DNA from: Mesorhizobium sp. M1E.F.Ca.ET.045.02.1.1
GTDB lineage: Bacteria > Pseudomonadota > Alphaproteobacteria > Rhizobiales > Rhizobiaceae
Assembly: GCF_003952485.1 (NCBI RefSeq)
Contig: NZ_CP034447.1
Span: 1,674,001-1,738,000, forward strand
DNA: 64,000 bases
Direction of reading: 5' to 3'
Below the pieces are notes generated by a model. That model was not told the DNA's origin. It ran no database searches and worked only from the letters and a program-made list of their open reading frames with translations. The translations under genes and the position numbers were made by a program. Below are positions 33,786 to 43,467 of this stretch, in pieces; the stretch's first letter is position 1, and each line of letters opens with the position of its first letter.

Positions 33786-35297
33786 TTGGCAGAGACTGCG
33801 CTGGAACGTTTTCTCGCCGACGAGGCGGCGACGGCAAGGCTTGGCGAAGACCTCGCCATGGCGCTGCGCGCCGGTGACGCGATCGCGCTGAAGGGCGATC
33901 TCGGCGCCGGCAAGTCGACGCTGGCCCGTGCCCTGATCCGGGCGCTTGCCGACGATGCCGCCCTCGAAGTGCCGAGCCCGACCTTCACGCTGGTGCAGAG
34001 CTACGAGACGCGGATACCCGTGCACCATTTCGACCTTTACCGCCTCTCCTCGCCGGACGAGCTCGATGAGCTCGGCCTCGATGACGCGCTGGCGCAAGGC
34101 GCTGCACTGGTCGAATGGCCGGAGCGGGCCGAAGACCGGCTGCCGGCAAACGCGCTCCAGGTCGAGCTTGCCGAGAAAGGCACTGGCCGCTCGGCAAGGA
34201 TCTCCGGGCAGGGACCCGCATTCGAGCGCGTGGCGAGATCGCTCGCGATGCGCGATTTTCTGGCCGCCGCCGGATGGGGTGAGGCGAGCCGCCGCCATTT
34301 CGTCGGCGACGCTTCCGCCCGCTCCTACGAGATCGTCTCGCTTCCCGGTCAGGCGCCCCGCGTGCTGATGAATTCGCCGCGGCTGGTGCTCGGCCCGCCG
34401 GTGCGCGACGGCAAGCCCTATGCGGTGATCGCCCACACGGCGCAATCCGTCACCGCCTTCGTCGCCATCGACCGGGCGCTGCTTGCCGGCGGCGTCAGCG
34501 TGCCGGTGATCCACGCGCAGGACCTCGACCAGGGCTTTTTGCTGATCGAGCATCTCGGCTCGGAAGGTTTTCTCGGCAGCGACGGCCAGCCCATCGCCGA
34601 ACGCTACGAAGCAGCGGGAAAGCTGCTCGCCATGATGCACGGCAAGGCCTGGCCAGACCGCATGGAGGCCGCGCCCGGCGTGTTCCACGACGTGCCGCCC
34701 TTCGACCGCGACGCCATGCTGATCGAGGCGGACCTCTTGGTCGACTGGTATGTGCCGTGGATTACCGGCAAGCCGGCAAGCGACGCCTTGCGAGCCGGCT
34801 ATCACAAGGAATGGAACGTCTTGCTCGACCGGCTCGAGGGCCAAGAATATACGCTGATGCTGCGCGACTTCCATTCGCCCAACATCATCTGGCGCGCAGA
34901 GCGCTCTGGCCTCGACCGGCTCGGCATCGTCGACGTCCAGGACGCGCTGATCGGTCCGGCCGCCTATGACGTCGCCTCTTTAGCCATGGACGCGCGCGTC
35001 ACCGTCTCGCCCGCGATCGAGCGGCGGACCGTCGAGGCCTATGTTGCCGCGCGGCGCGCCTCGGGTCCGTTCGACGAAGCCGGGTTCGCCGAGGCCTATG
35101 CGATCATGGCGGCGCAGCGCAATTCGAAGATCCTCGGCATTTTCGTGCGGCTCGAAAAGCGCGACGGCAAGCCTTACTATCTAAAACACCTGCCGCGCAT
35201 CCGCGACTATCTGAGGCGGGCGCTGGCGCATCCGGCGCTCGGCAGCCTGAAGGAATTCTATAGGACCCACGGCCTGCTGGAGGAACGCTCGCCATGA
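33786..35297 (+). CDS. tsaE: TsaE-AmgK fusion: tRNA t6A ATPase and sugar (MurNAc/GlcNAc) kinase domain
   Basis: A 503-residue two-domain protein. Residues 1-145 are TsaE, with Walker A GDLGAGKST (37-45) and SPTFTLVQSYE, HFDLYRL. Residues 150-503 are an aminoglycoside-phosphotransferase-like kinase with the catalytic loop LRDFHSPNII (359-368, Asp361) and DVQD (383-386). TsaE helps make t6A37 in tRNA; the second half resembles AmgK, which phosphorylates MurNAc at C1, and the next gene is MurU-like. The fusion is usual in alphaproteobacteria. The start is TTG at 33786, in the same frame as divL and only two codons after its TAG. Confidence 0.9.
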   Translation: MAETALERFLADEAATARLGEDLAMALRAGDAIALKGDLGAGKSTLARALIRALADDAALEVPSPTFTLVQSYETRIPVHHFDLYRLSSPDELDELGLDDALAQGAALVEWPERAEDRLPANALQVELAEKGTGRSARISGQGPAFERVARSLAMRDFLAAAGWGEASRRHFVGDASARSYEIVSLPGQAPRVLMNSPRLVLGPPVRDGKPYAVIAHTAQSVTAFVAIDRALLAGGVSVPVIHAQDLDQGFLLIEHLGSEGFLGSDGQPIAERYEAAGKLLAMMHGKAWPDRMEAAPGVFHDVPPFDRDAMLIEADLLVDWYVPWITGKPASDALRAGYHKEWNVLLDRLEGQEYTLMLRDFHSPNIIWRAERSGLDRLGIVDVQDALIGPAAYDVASLAMDARVTVSPAIERRTVEAYVAARRASGPFDEAGFAEAYAIMAAQRNSKILGIFVRLEKRDGKPYYLKHLPRIRDYLRRALAHPALGSLKEFYRTHGLLEERSP

Positions 35298-36016
35298 AGC
35301 CGAAGACCGCGATGGTGCTTGCCGCCGGGCTCGGCAAGCGCATGCGGCCGATCACCGACACGATGCCGAAGCCGCTGGTGACGATCGCCGGCAAGACCTT
35401 GCTCGACTGGGGGCTGGACAGCCTGGAAGCCGCCGGCGTCGGCAAGGCCGTCGTCAACGTGCATTATCTGCCCGAGCAGATCATCGCCCATGTCGCCCAT
35501 AGGCGCGCACCGAAGATCGTCATTTCCGACGAGCGCGAAGCCCTGCTGGAATCGGCGGGCGGCATCGTCAAGGCGTTACCGTTGCTGGGCAGCGAGCCCT
35601 TCTACATCATCAATGCCGACACCTTCTGGATCGACAGCGGCGAGCCCAGCCTCGAGCGCCTAGCCCTTGCATGGGACGCTGCCAGAATGGATATTCTGCT
35701 GATGCTCACCGATCTCGACTCAGCGACAGGACACTGTGTCGGCACCGATTTTCTGGTGGCGCCCGACGGTGCCTTGCGGCGCTCGAAGGGCGATCCGGCC
35801 GGCCTGATCTATGCCGGCGCGGCGATCATCCATCCGCGCATTTTCAAGGACGCCCCGACGGGCTCACATTCTCTCAATGTCTATTTCGACAAGGCGATCG
35901 CCGCCGGCCGGCTGTTCGGAATGGCGATGAGAGGCCGTTGGATCACCGTCGGCACGCCCGACGCCATTCCGGCCGCCGAGGCGGCCGTCGCCGGCGCGCT
36001 AGCGAAAGCGGTATGA
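35294..36016 (+). CDS. murU: Nucleotidyltransferase, N-acetylmuramate 1-phosphate uridylyltransferase (MurU) type
   Basis: A 240-residue sugar-phosphate nucleotidyltransferase. The N-terminal signature is VLAAGLGKRMRPITDTMPKPLV (8-29), and INADTFW supplies the metal aspartate. Length and the preceding AmgK domain match MurU, which makes UDP-MurNAc from MurNAc-1-P in peptidoglycan recycling, bypassing MurA. A hexose-1-P substrate is a less likely alternative. Its start overlaps the tsaE-amgK stop and its stop overlaps addB, both as ATGA. Confidence 0.87.
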   Translation: MKPKTAMVLAAGLGKRMRPITDTMPKPLVTIAGKTLLDWGLDSLEAAGVGKAVVNVHYLPEQIIAHVAHRRAPKIVISDEREALLESAGGIVKALPLLGSEPFYIINADTFWIDSGEPSLERLALAWDAARMDILLMLTDLDSATGHCVGTDFLVAPDGALRRSKGDPAGLIYAGAAIIHPRIFKDAPTGSHSLNVYFDKAIAAGRLFGMAMRGRWITVGTPDAIPAAEAAVAGALAKAV

Positions 36017-39000
36017 GCGGCTCGCGCCGCGTCCTCTCCATCCCGCCCGGAGCGCCGTTCCTGCCGACGCTCGCGGAGGCGTTGCTCGACGGCCGCCTGA
36101 TCCCCGGTTTCCGTTTCGACGGCGACCCGCTGGCGCTGGCCGACGCCACCATCTATGTGCCGACGCGGCGCGCGGCGCGCGCGTTGCGCGGCGCCTTTGT
36201 CGACGTGCTCGGCAGGCGCTCGGCCATTTTGCCGACCGTCCGTCCGCTCGGCGAATTCGACGAGGACGAGGCCGCCTTCGAGGCCGAGGCAGCGCCGGCA
36301 GTAGACCTCGCGCCGCCGATCGCCGCGCAGGAGCGGTTGCTTTTGCTGGCACCGCTGGTGCGCGCCTGGAAGGAAAGCCTGCCGGGGCATGTCAGGGAGC
36401 GGTTCAACGAGGAATTCGTCGTGCCGACCTCGGCCGCCGACGCCATCTGGCTGGCGCGCGACCTCGCACGGCTGATGGACGAGATCGAAACCGAGGGCAC
36501 GGACTGGGCCAAGCTTGCGACGCTGGTCACCGGCAACCTCGCCGGCTGGTGGCAGGTGACGCTCGACTTCCTCGGCATCGTCACCGACAACTGGCCGGAG
36601 TTCCTCAAGGAACGCAACCGCTCCAATCCCGCCGCGCACCGCAGCGCGCTGATCCGGCTGGAGGCGGCGCGGCTGAAGCGCAATCCGCCGGCCGGGCCGG
36701 TGGTCGCCGCCGGCTCGACCGGCTCCATTCCGGCCACCGCCGAACTGCTCGCCGTGATCGCAGGGCTGCCCAACGGCGCCGTTGTGTTGCCAGGTCTCGA
36801 CCGCGAGTTGGACGACGCGTCCTTCGCCGCGATAACGGCCCCCGGCGCGCGTCCGGCGACGCTCGGCCACCCGCAATATGGTCTCGCCAAGCTGATCCGC
36901 GGCATTGGCGTCCAACGCCGTGACGCCGAGGAAATCGGCACGGCGACGAGGGCCCTTTCGCTGCGTGCCGCGCTTGTCGGCGAAGCGCTGCGGCCGGCCG
37001 AAACCACCGAGCGCTGGACGGAAACGCGGCCACGTTTTGCGGCAAACGATGTCGAGCAGGCGCTGGGCGGCGTCACGCTGGTGGAAGCGGCAAACGAGCG
37101 CGACGAAGCGGCGGCGATCGCGATCGCGCTGAAGCGAGCCGTGGACGTGCCGGGCAAGCGCGCGGCGCTTGTCACCGGCGACCGCGCGCTGGCGCGGCGG
37201 GTCTCGGCCGAGCTTCTGCGCTTCGGCGTCGTCGCCGACGATTCCGGCGGCATGCCACTAGCCAACACGCCGGCGGCAAGCTTGCTCAGGCTCGCGCTGC
37301 AAGCCGCGTTCCGGCCGGGCGATCCGGTGGGCCTGTTGTCGCTGCTCAAGCATCCGCTGCTCGGCCTCGGCCTCGAACGCCAGGCCGTGCGCAGGGCAGC
37401 CGAGCTCGTCGAACTGGTGGCGCTGCGCGGGGGGACAGGCCGACCTGACGTCGTCACACTCGACGAACTCTTCGAGGCGCGGCTCGCTGGGCTCGGCGGC
37501 GAACGTCGTCACCCTTTCTGGTTTCCGCGCCTCACCGTGCGCGGCATCGAGCAGGCACGGGGTATGCTTAGCCGTCTTACCGACGCGCTCTCCCCGCTCA
37601 CGGCAATGCGCGGCGGGAAGGATGCGGACATCGCAACACTGACACGGGCGAGCGTCGTGGCGCTTGAAGGCCTGGGCCGCGCGGCCGACGGCAGCGTGAG
37701 CGAACTCTATGCCGGTGATGCCGGCGAGAAACTTGCGGAACTGTTGCGCGGGCTGGTCGCCGCCTCCTCGCCCTTCACCTTCGCCGCGGGCGAATGGCCG
37801 GACGTGATGGAAGCGCTGATCGCGCCGGAAACGGTCAAGCCGGCGCAAGGCACCGACCGCAACATCGCCATCTGGGGCGCGCTGGAGGCCCGCCTGCAGA
37901 GCGTCGACACGCTCGTCATCGGCGGGCTCAACGAAGGCGTGTGGCCGCGCAAGCCGGAGAGCGACCGCTTCATGTCGCGGCTTATGAAAACCGGTATCGA
38001 CCTCGAGCCGCCGGAGCGGCGCATCGGCCTTGCGGCACATGATTTCCAGATGGCGATGGGTGCTGAAACGGTAGTGCTGACGCGCTCGGCGCGATCGGGT
38101 GACGCACCGGCGGTGCCGTCGCGCTGGCTGCAGCGCATCCTTACCTTCATCGGCGAGGATCAGGCGGCGGCGCTTGGCCGGCGCGGCGATGTGCTGCTGA
38201 CCTGGGCCCGCACGCTCGACGCCGGCGAGAAACAGGAGTTCGCGGCCCGCCCGCAGCCAAAGCCGCCGCTGCGGCTCAGGCCGCAGCATTTCTCGGTCAC
38301 CGAGATCGAGACGCTGCGCCGCGACCCCTATGCGGTCTATGCCCGGCGCATCCTCAACCTGATGCCGCTCGACCCGGTGATCCGCGATCCGGGTGCTGCC
38401 GAACGCGGCACGCTGTTCCACGAAATCCTGCACCTGTTCTCGCGCCGGGTCGAGGATCCTAGAAGTCCGGGCGCGCTGGCGGCGCTTGTCGATGCCGGCC
38501 GCGCTTGCTTTGCCGACGCAGCGCTTCCGCCCGACATCGAGGCCGTGTGGTGGCCGCGCTTCGAAAAGCTGGCCGCCAACATCATCGAATGGGAGCATAC
38601 CCGCGCCGAGGCCGTCGCCAAACGTTACGCCGAGGAGCGCGCGGAGAAGACAGTCGTGGGCCGCACGGGCGTCACGCTCTCCGGCTATGCCGACCGCGTC
38701 GACCTGCTCGCCGGCGGCATGGCCGATATCCTCGACTACAAGACCGGCTCCTCGCCTTCGAAGGCGCAGGCGCATACGCTCTTGTCGCCGCAGCTCGCGC
38801 TCGAAGGCGCGCTGCTCAGACGCGGCGCCTTCAAGGAGCTCGGCATTTGCGAGCCCTCGCAGCTTGCCTTCGTGCGGCTGAAGCCCAACGGCGAGGTGTT
38901 CGAGGAATCGATCCTCGAATACAACCGCAAGCCGAAGACCGCCAACGAGCTTGCCGAGGAAGCCTGGGCGCGGCTTGAGCGGCTGCTGTTCCACTATGCC

Positions 39001-39132
39001 GATCCTGCGACCGGCTATCTGTCGCGCGCGCTGCCGTTCCGCGAGGGCGAGGCCGACGGCGACTACGATCATCTGGCCCGCGTGCTCGAATGGTCGGCCG
39101 GTGGCGCAAGCGAAGACGAGGCGGAAGGATGA
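36013..39132 (+). CDS. addB: Double-strand break repair protein AddB
   Basis: A 1039-residue helicase-like nuclease of the alphaproteobacterial AddAB complex. IYVPTRRAARALRGAF is the degenerate N-terminal motif. GLNEGVWP, then the C-terminal nuclease with GTLFHEILH and ADILDYKTGSSPSKAQ (about 905-920), is typical; the DYK motif marks an active PD-(D/E)XK domain. It has no evident four-cysteine Fe-S cluster, as in other alphaproteobacteria. The complex resects DNA ends for RecA. The ATG at 36013 overlaps murU, and the stop overlaps addA. Confidence 0.94.
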   Translation: MSGSRRVLSIPPGAPFLPTLAEALLDGRLIPGFRFDGDPLALADATIYVPTRRAARALRGAFVDVLGRRSAILPTVRPLGEFDEDEAAFEAEAAPAVDLAPPIAAQERLLLLAPLVRAWKESLPGHVRERFNEEFVVPTSAADAIWLARDLARLMDEIETEGTDWAKLATLVTGNLAGWWQVTLDFLGIVTDNWPEFLKERNRSNPAAHRSALIRLEAARLKRNPPAGPVVAAGSTGSIPATAELLAVIAGLPNGAVVLPGLDRELDDASFAAITAPGARPATLGHPQYGLAKLIRGIGVQRRDAEEIGTATRALSLRAALVGEALRPAETTERWTETRPRFAANDVEQALGGVTLVEAANERDEAAAIAIALKRAVDVPGKRAALVTGDRALARRVSAELLRFGVVADDSGGMPLANTPAASLLRLALQAAFRPGDPVGLLSLLKHPLLGLGLERQAVRRAAELVELVALRGGTGRPDVVTLDELFEARLAGLGGERRHPFWFPRLTVRGIEQARGMLSRLTDALSPLTAMRGGKDADIATLTRASVVALEGLGRAADGSVSELYAGDAGEKLAELLRGLVAASSPFTFAAGEWPDVMEALIAPETVKPAQGTDRNIAIWGALEARLQSVDTLVIGGLNEGVWPRKPESDRFMSRLMKTGIDLEPPERRIGLAAHDFQMAMGAETVVLTRSARSGDAPAVPSRWLQRILTFIGEDQAAALGRRGDVLLTWARTLDAGEKQEFAARPQPKPPLRLRPQHFSVTEIETLRRDPYAVYARRILNLMPLDPVIRDPGAAERGTLFHEILHLFSRRVEDPRSPGALAALVDAGRACFADAALPPDIEAVWWPRFEKLAANIIEWEHTRAEAVAKRYAEERAEKTVVGRTGVTLSGYADRVDLLAGGMADILDYKTGSSPSKAQAHTLLSPQLALEGALLRRGAFKELGICEPSQLAFVRLKPNGEVFEESILEYNRKPKTANELAEEAWARLERLLFHYADPATGYLSRALPFREGEADGDYDHLARVLEWSAGGASEDEAEG

Positions 39133-42100
39133 GATATCCGATCCCCTCCGATACCGCCGCCAGCCAGGCGCGCGCCTCCGACCCGCAAAATTCCGCCTGG
39201 GTCTCGGCCAATGCCGGCTCGGGCAAGACGCATGTGCTGGCGCAGCGCGTCATCCGGCTTTTGCTCAACGGCACCGATCCGTCGAAGATCCTGTGCCTGA
39301 CCTATACGCGCGCGGCCGCCGCCAACATGTCGAACCGCGTATTCTCGACCCTGTCGGAATGGACCGCGTTGCCCGACACCGAGCTTGCGGCGAGGATCGC
39401 GGCGCTCGACGGACGCAGCGCCGACCGCGACACCATGCGCCGCGCGCGCCGGCTGTTCGCCGAGGCGCTGGAAACGCCGGGTGGGCTGAAGATCCAGACC
39501 ATCCACGCCTTCTGTGAATCGGTGCTGCACCAGTTCCCACTGGAAGCCAACATCCCCGCGCATTTCGAGATGCTCGATCCGCAGATGGAGGCCTCGCTGT
39601 TCGCGGACGCCCGCCGCGACATGATCTCGGGCGCCGGCGCCGGCGTCGAAGGCCTGGCGGAGGCCTTTGCCACGGTCCTGGAGCGCGGCGGCGAATTCGG
39701 GCTCGACGCGCTGCTCACCGAAATCGTCGGCAAGCGCGATGAATTGCGCGGCTTCATCGCCAAGCTCGGCAAGAGCCGGGACTTCCGGCCGCTGTTCGCC
39801 GAATTCGGCTTCGGACCCGGCCAGACGGCCGACGGCACCGCCGCTTCCATCTGGCCGCTGCCGGGCTTCGCGCCCGGCCAGTTCGCAGAGTTCGCGCATG
39901 CCGCCGAAGCTACCGAAGCACGGCAAGTGCTGAACAACGTTATCCCTTATGCACGAGGCGCATTCGCCGAAGTCGACCCGACCCGCCGGTTGCGGCTCCT
40001 GGCAAAGGCCTTTCTCAAGGCCGACGGCGACCCCTACGACCCACCCAAGATCTTCAAGAAGGCGCTGGTCGACCGGCTGCCGGACCTGCCCGAGCGCTAT
40101 CTCGCGACAGCCAAGGCGATTCTCGACGTATCGGACCGGCTGGCGCTGTTCCGGATGCTCGAAGGCACGGCGGCGGCGCTCACCGTCGCCGGCTGGCTGA
40201 TCGCGCGTTATGAGCAGTTGAAGCGCGGCCGCGGCTTCCTCGACTTCAACGATCTGATCACCCGCACGGTCAGTCTCTTGTCTCGGCCCGATGCCGGGCC
40301 GTGGGTGCAGTTCAAGCTCGACCAGGGCATCGATCACATCCTGCTCGACGAGGCGCAGGACACCAGTCCCGATCAATGGGAAGTGGTGAAGAAGCTGACG
40401 GAAGAGTTCTTCGCCGGGCTCGGCCAGCGCGAGGCGGTCAAGCGCACGGTGTTCGCGGTCGGCGACGAAAAGCAGTCGATCTATTCCTTTCAAGGAGCCG
40501 CGCCCGATTCCTTCGCCGAGAGCCGGCTTCTGTTTGCCGGGCGCGTGCGCGACGCCGAGGCCGCCTTCGCCGACCTCAAGCTCACCTGGTCGTTCCGCTC
40601 GAGCGACGACGTGCTTGCCGCCGTCGACTGCGTCTTTGCCGAGCCAGGTGTGCGGCGCGGCATCAGCCACGACCCCGATCCGCTCAGCCACAAGGCGATC
40701 CGCACCGACGCGCCGGGCTATGTCGAGGTGTGGCCTTCGATCGGCGCTGATGCGGTCGAGGAGCCCGACGACTGGACCCTGCCGGTCAACCATGCCAGCG
40801 CGCCGGCCGTGCGCGTGGCGGAGCATGTGGCGGCGACCATCCAGGACTGGCTGCGCAACGGCGAGGTCATCGAAGGCAAGGGAAGGAAGGTGACGGCCGG
40901 CGACATCCTGGTTCTGGTGCGCAAGCGTGACCGCTTCGTGCATGCGCTGTCGCGCAGCCTGAAAAACCGGCAGATCCCGGTGGCCGGCGCCGATAGACTT
41001 AGCCTGCCCGGCCATATCGCCGTGCAGGATCTTATCGCGCTCGGCCATTTCCTGATCCAGCCGGAGGACGACCTGTCCCTGGCCGCGGTGCTGCGCAGTC
41101 CGATCTTCGATGTCTCCGAGGAGACCCTGCTGGCGCTCGCCGGCGAGCGGCCGCCCGGCCAGTCATTGATCGCATCGCTTAGGCAGCGTGCGGCCGCAGA
41201 CGAGGCTCTGTCCGCGATCGTCAGCCGGCTCGATGGCTGGGCGAACGAGGTGGCCTTCAAGCCGGTGTTCGAATTCTATGCCGCTGTGCTGGCGCGCGAC
41301 CACGTGCGCCGCAGGATGAAGGCGCGACTCGGGCCGGAAGCCGGCGACATCCTCGACGAGTTCCTGAGCTTCTGCCTGACCGAGGAACGCACCGGCCTGC
41401 CGGGGCTGGAATCCTTCCTCTCGACGCTGGAAAACAGCGGCCCCGAGATCAAGCGCGAGATGGACCAGACGCGCGACGAGGTGCGCGTCATGACCGTGCA
41501 TGCCGCGAAAGGCCTGGAGGCGCCGGTGGTTTTCCTGGTCGATGGCGGCTCGGCGCCATTCAACGACCAGCATCTGCCGCGACTGATGGCCTTCGAAGGC
41601 TCGGGCCAACATTGGAAGGGCAAGGGCTATCTCTGGCGCTCGGCCAGCGACGTCGCCAATGGCGTTTCGCGGGCGGCCTCGGCGCGGGCGCGGGAGCTTG
41701 CCGACGATGAATACCGGCGGCTGCTTTATGTCGGCATGACGCGCGCCGAGGACCGGCTGATCGTCTGCGGCTATCACGGCAAGCGGCAACCCAGCACCGG
41801 CACCTGGCATTCGATCGTCAGCCGGGCGCTGCTGGGCGCGCCGGAAAGCGTGGAGCGCCGGCATCCGGCGACGGCCGATGTGGCCGTGCATCGCTTCCAT
41901 ATGACGAAGCTGCCGCCCATGGCGTTGACCGAGGGCGAGAAGGCAGCGCCATTCGAGCATGCGGAGCCGTTGCCGGAAAACCTGTTCCGGCCGCTGCCGC
42001 CCTATGAGGACCTGCCGCGGCCGCTTTCGCCCTCCGGCGCCTCCGCGTTGATCGACGAATCGACCGAGGCCCTGCCCGACACGCGCTCGCCGGTGCTCGA

Positions 42101-42641
42101 CGCCGAGGCCGAGCCTAGCTTCGCGGTGATGCGCGGACTGGCCCTGCACAAATTGCTGCAGATGCTGCCTTCGGTCGCCAAAGGCGAGCGTAAGGACGCC
42201 GCGCAGCGCTATCTGGCGCGCGCCGGCGCCGATTGGCCGGCGGGGGAGCGCGGCAAGGCGCTGGAGGCGGTGTCTTCCATCCTCTCCGACGGCCGTTTCG
42301 ACGCGCTGTTTTCGCCGTCCTCGCGGGCGGAAGTCGCGGTCATGGGCAGCCTGGAAGTGAAGGGCAAGCTGCGCTCCATCTCCGGCAAGATCGACCGGCT
42401 GGCCGTCACGTCGGAAAAGGTCTCGATCGTCGACTACAAGACCAACCGGCCGGCGCCGGCGAGCCTGGCCGAAGTACCGCCGGCCTATGTGCTGCAGCTT
42501 GCGCTCTACCGCGCCCTGCTCAAGCCGCTCTACCCAGGCCGCGACGTTACGGCTGCGCTGCTCTTCACCGAGGCGCCGCGGTTGATCGAGCTGCCGGCAA
42601 AGGCCATGGACGATGCCCTTGCCCGACTCACGGGAGCGTGA
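39129..42641 (+). CDS. addA: Double-strand break repair helicase-nuclease AddA
   Basis: A 1170-residue UvrD-family helicase with C-terminal nuclease. Motif I is SANAGSGKTHVLAQR (about 25-39), motif II LLDEAQDTSPDQW, motif III GDEKQSIYSFQGA, motif V VMTVHAAKGLEAPVV, motif VI LYVGMTRAEDRL. The nuclease motif DYKTN is near 1102. It partners AddB in recombination. It overlaps addB by four bases (ATGA) and ends 75 bases before trxA. Confidence 0.96.
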   Translation: MRYPIPSDTAASQARASDPQNSAWVSANAGSGKTHVLAQRVIRLLLNGTDPSKILCLTYTRAAAANMSNRVFSTLSEWTALPDTELAARIAALDGRSADRDTMRRARRLFAEALETPGGLKIQTIHAFCESVLHQFPLEANIPAHFEMLDPQMEASLFADARRDMISGAGAGVEGLAEAFATVLERGGEFGLDALLTEIVGKRDELRGFIAKLGKSRDFRPLFAEFGFGPGQTADGTAASIWPLPGFAPGQFAEFAHAAEATEARQVLNNVIPYARGAFAEVDPTRRLRLLAKAFLKADGDPYDPPKIFKKALVDRLPDLPERYLATAKAILDVSDRLALFRMLEGTAAALTVAGWLIARYEQLKRGRGFLDFNDLITRTVSLLSRPDAGPWVQFKLDQGIDHILLDEAQDTSPDQWEVVKKLTEEFFAGLGQREAVKRTVFAVGDEKQSIYSFQGAAPDSFAESRLLFAGRVRDAEAAFADLKLTWSFRSSDDVLAAVDCVFAEPGVRRGISHDPDPLSHKAIRTDAPGYVEVWPSIGADAVEEPDDWTLPVNHASAPAVRVAEHVAATIQDWLRNGEVIEGKGRKVTAGDILVLVRKRDRFVHALSRSLKNRQIPVAGADRLSLPGHIAVQDLIALGHFLIQPEDDLSLAAVLRSPIFDVSEETLLALAGERPPGQSLIASLRQRAAADEALSAIVSRLDGWANEVAFKPVFEFYAAVLARDHVRRRMKARLGPEAGDILDEFLSFCLTEERTGLPGLESFLSTLENSGPEIKREMDQTRDEVRVMTVHAAKGLEAPVVFLVDGGSAPFNDQHLPRLMAFEGSGQHWKGKGYLWRSASDVANGVSRAASARARELADDEYRRLLYVGMTRAEDRLIVCGYHGKRQPSTGTWHSIVSRALLGAPESVERRHPATADVAVHRFHMTKLPPMALTEGEKAAPFEHAEPLPENLFRPLPPYEDLPRPLSPSGASALIDESTEALPDTRSPVLDAEAEPSFAVMRGLALHKLLQMLPSVAKGERKDAAQRYLARAGADWPAGERGKALEAVSSILSDGRFDALFSPSSRAEVAVMGSLEVKGKLRSISGKIDRLAVTSEKVSIVDYKTNRPAPASLAEVPPAYVLQLALYRALLKPLYPGRDVTAALLFTEAPRLIELPAKAMDDALARLTGA

Positions 42642-42716
42642 CACAAGAACTGCTTGAACATCACCGCCACAACCACCACATTTGGTGCAACCCCGAGTTT
42701 TCGAAAGGATTTCAGC

Positions 42717-43040
42717 ATGGCCACCGTCAAGGTCGACAAGGGCAATTTCCAGGCCGATGTGCTCAACGCCAAGGAGCCGGTTGTGGTGGATTTCTGGGCG
42801 GAGTGGTGCGGTCCGTGCAAGATGATCGGCCCGTCACTGGAAGAAATCGCCAAGGAGCTCGGCTCGAAGATCAAGGTCGCCAAGCTCAACATCGACGAGA
42901 ATCCCGAGTTGGCCGCGCAGTACGGCGTGCGTTCTATCCCGACGCTGATGATCTTCAAGGGCGGCGAAGTGGCCGACATGAAGGTGGGCGCCGCGCCGAA
43001 GACCGCGCTGTCGCACTGGATCAACGGCAGCCTCGCCTGA
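42717..43040 (+). CDS. trxA: Thioredoxin
   Basis: A 107-residue thioredoxin with the active site WCGPC at 30-34 (AEWCGPCKM) and the cis-proline SIPT near 75. It is cytoplasmic: the in-frame extension upstream is not a signal peptide, and the ATG at 42717 after AAAGGA starts the normal protein. It follows addA and has its own terminator. Confidence 0.97.
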   Translation: MATVKVDKGNFQADVLNAKEPVVVDFWAEWCGPCKMIGPSLEEIAKELGSKIKVAKLNIDENPELAAQYGVRSIPTLMIFKGGEVADMKVGAAPKTALSHWINGSLA

Positions 43041-43064
43041 GCCAATCCAAAGATTCGACGAATA

Positions 43065-43092
43065 AGCCCGGCCAATCGCGCCGGGCTTTTCT
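43065..43092 (+). terminator. Rho-independent terminator of trxA
   Basis: AGCCCGG (43065) and CCGGGCT (43081) pair around a nine-base loop and are followed by TTTCTTT. It lies 24 bases after the trxA stop. Confidence 0.85.
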
Positions 43093-43170
43093 TTGGCGTC
43101 ATCGCTGATGGCGCTCTGGCCCTGACGTCGGCGGGCCTCATCTCCTTTTCTTGGCGGAAAGGAGAGTCCC

Positions 43171-43452
43171 ATGACCGGAACAGCCAAGGCCACCGTCTTT
43201 GTCGACAATGAGCGGGTCATCGTCACCGAATACCGCTTCGCCCCGGGCGCCAACACCGGCTGGCATCGCCACGGCCACGACTATGTCGTGGTGCCGCTGA
43301 TGGACGGCAAGGTGAAGCTTCTGACCAAGGACGGCGAATCCTTCGCCGAGATGAAAAAGGGCGCGCCCTATTTCCGCAAGGAAGGCGTCGAGCACGACGT
43401 CATCAACGCCAATGACGGCGAATACGCCTTCATCGAGATCGAGCTGAAGTGA
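43171..43452 (+). CDS. Small cupin domain protein
   Basis: A 93-residue single-domain cupin. Cupin motif 1 is GWHRHGHDYVVVPLMDG (30-46) with metal-type histidines 32, 34 and 36, and motif 2 includes GVEHDVINAN near 72. Such proteins may be isomerases, dioxygenases or sensors; there is nothing here to choose. AGGAGAG precedes the ATG. It converges on the VOC-family gene 15 bases away. Confidence 0.85.
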   Translation: MTGTAKATVFVDNERVIVTEYRFAPGANTGWHRHGHDYVVVPLMDGKVKLLTKDGESFAEMKKGAPYFRKEGVEHDVINANDGEYAFIEIELK

Positions 43453-43467
43453 GTCGTTAAACCAGGC

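Noticed and set aside
31293..34874. A 1193-codon open frame antisense to divL and tsaE-amgK
   Set aside because: It mirrors real genes on the other strand, is full of His, Arg, Gly and Gln repeats typical of GC-rich antisense frames, and has no domain.
37258..39072. A 604-codon frame antisense to addB
   Set aside because: Composition of an antisense shadow; no start signal or motif.
39069..41048. A 659-codon frame antisense to addA
   Set aside because: Antisense shadow in high-GC DNA; addA on the plus strand has all helicase motifs.
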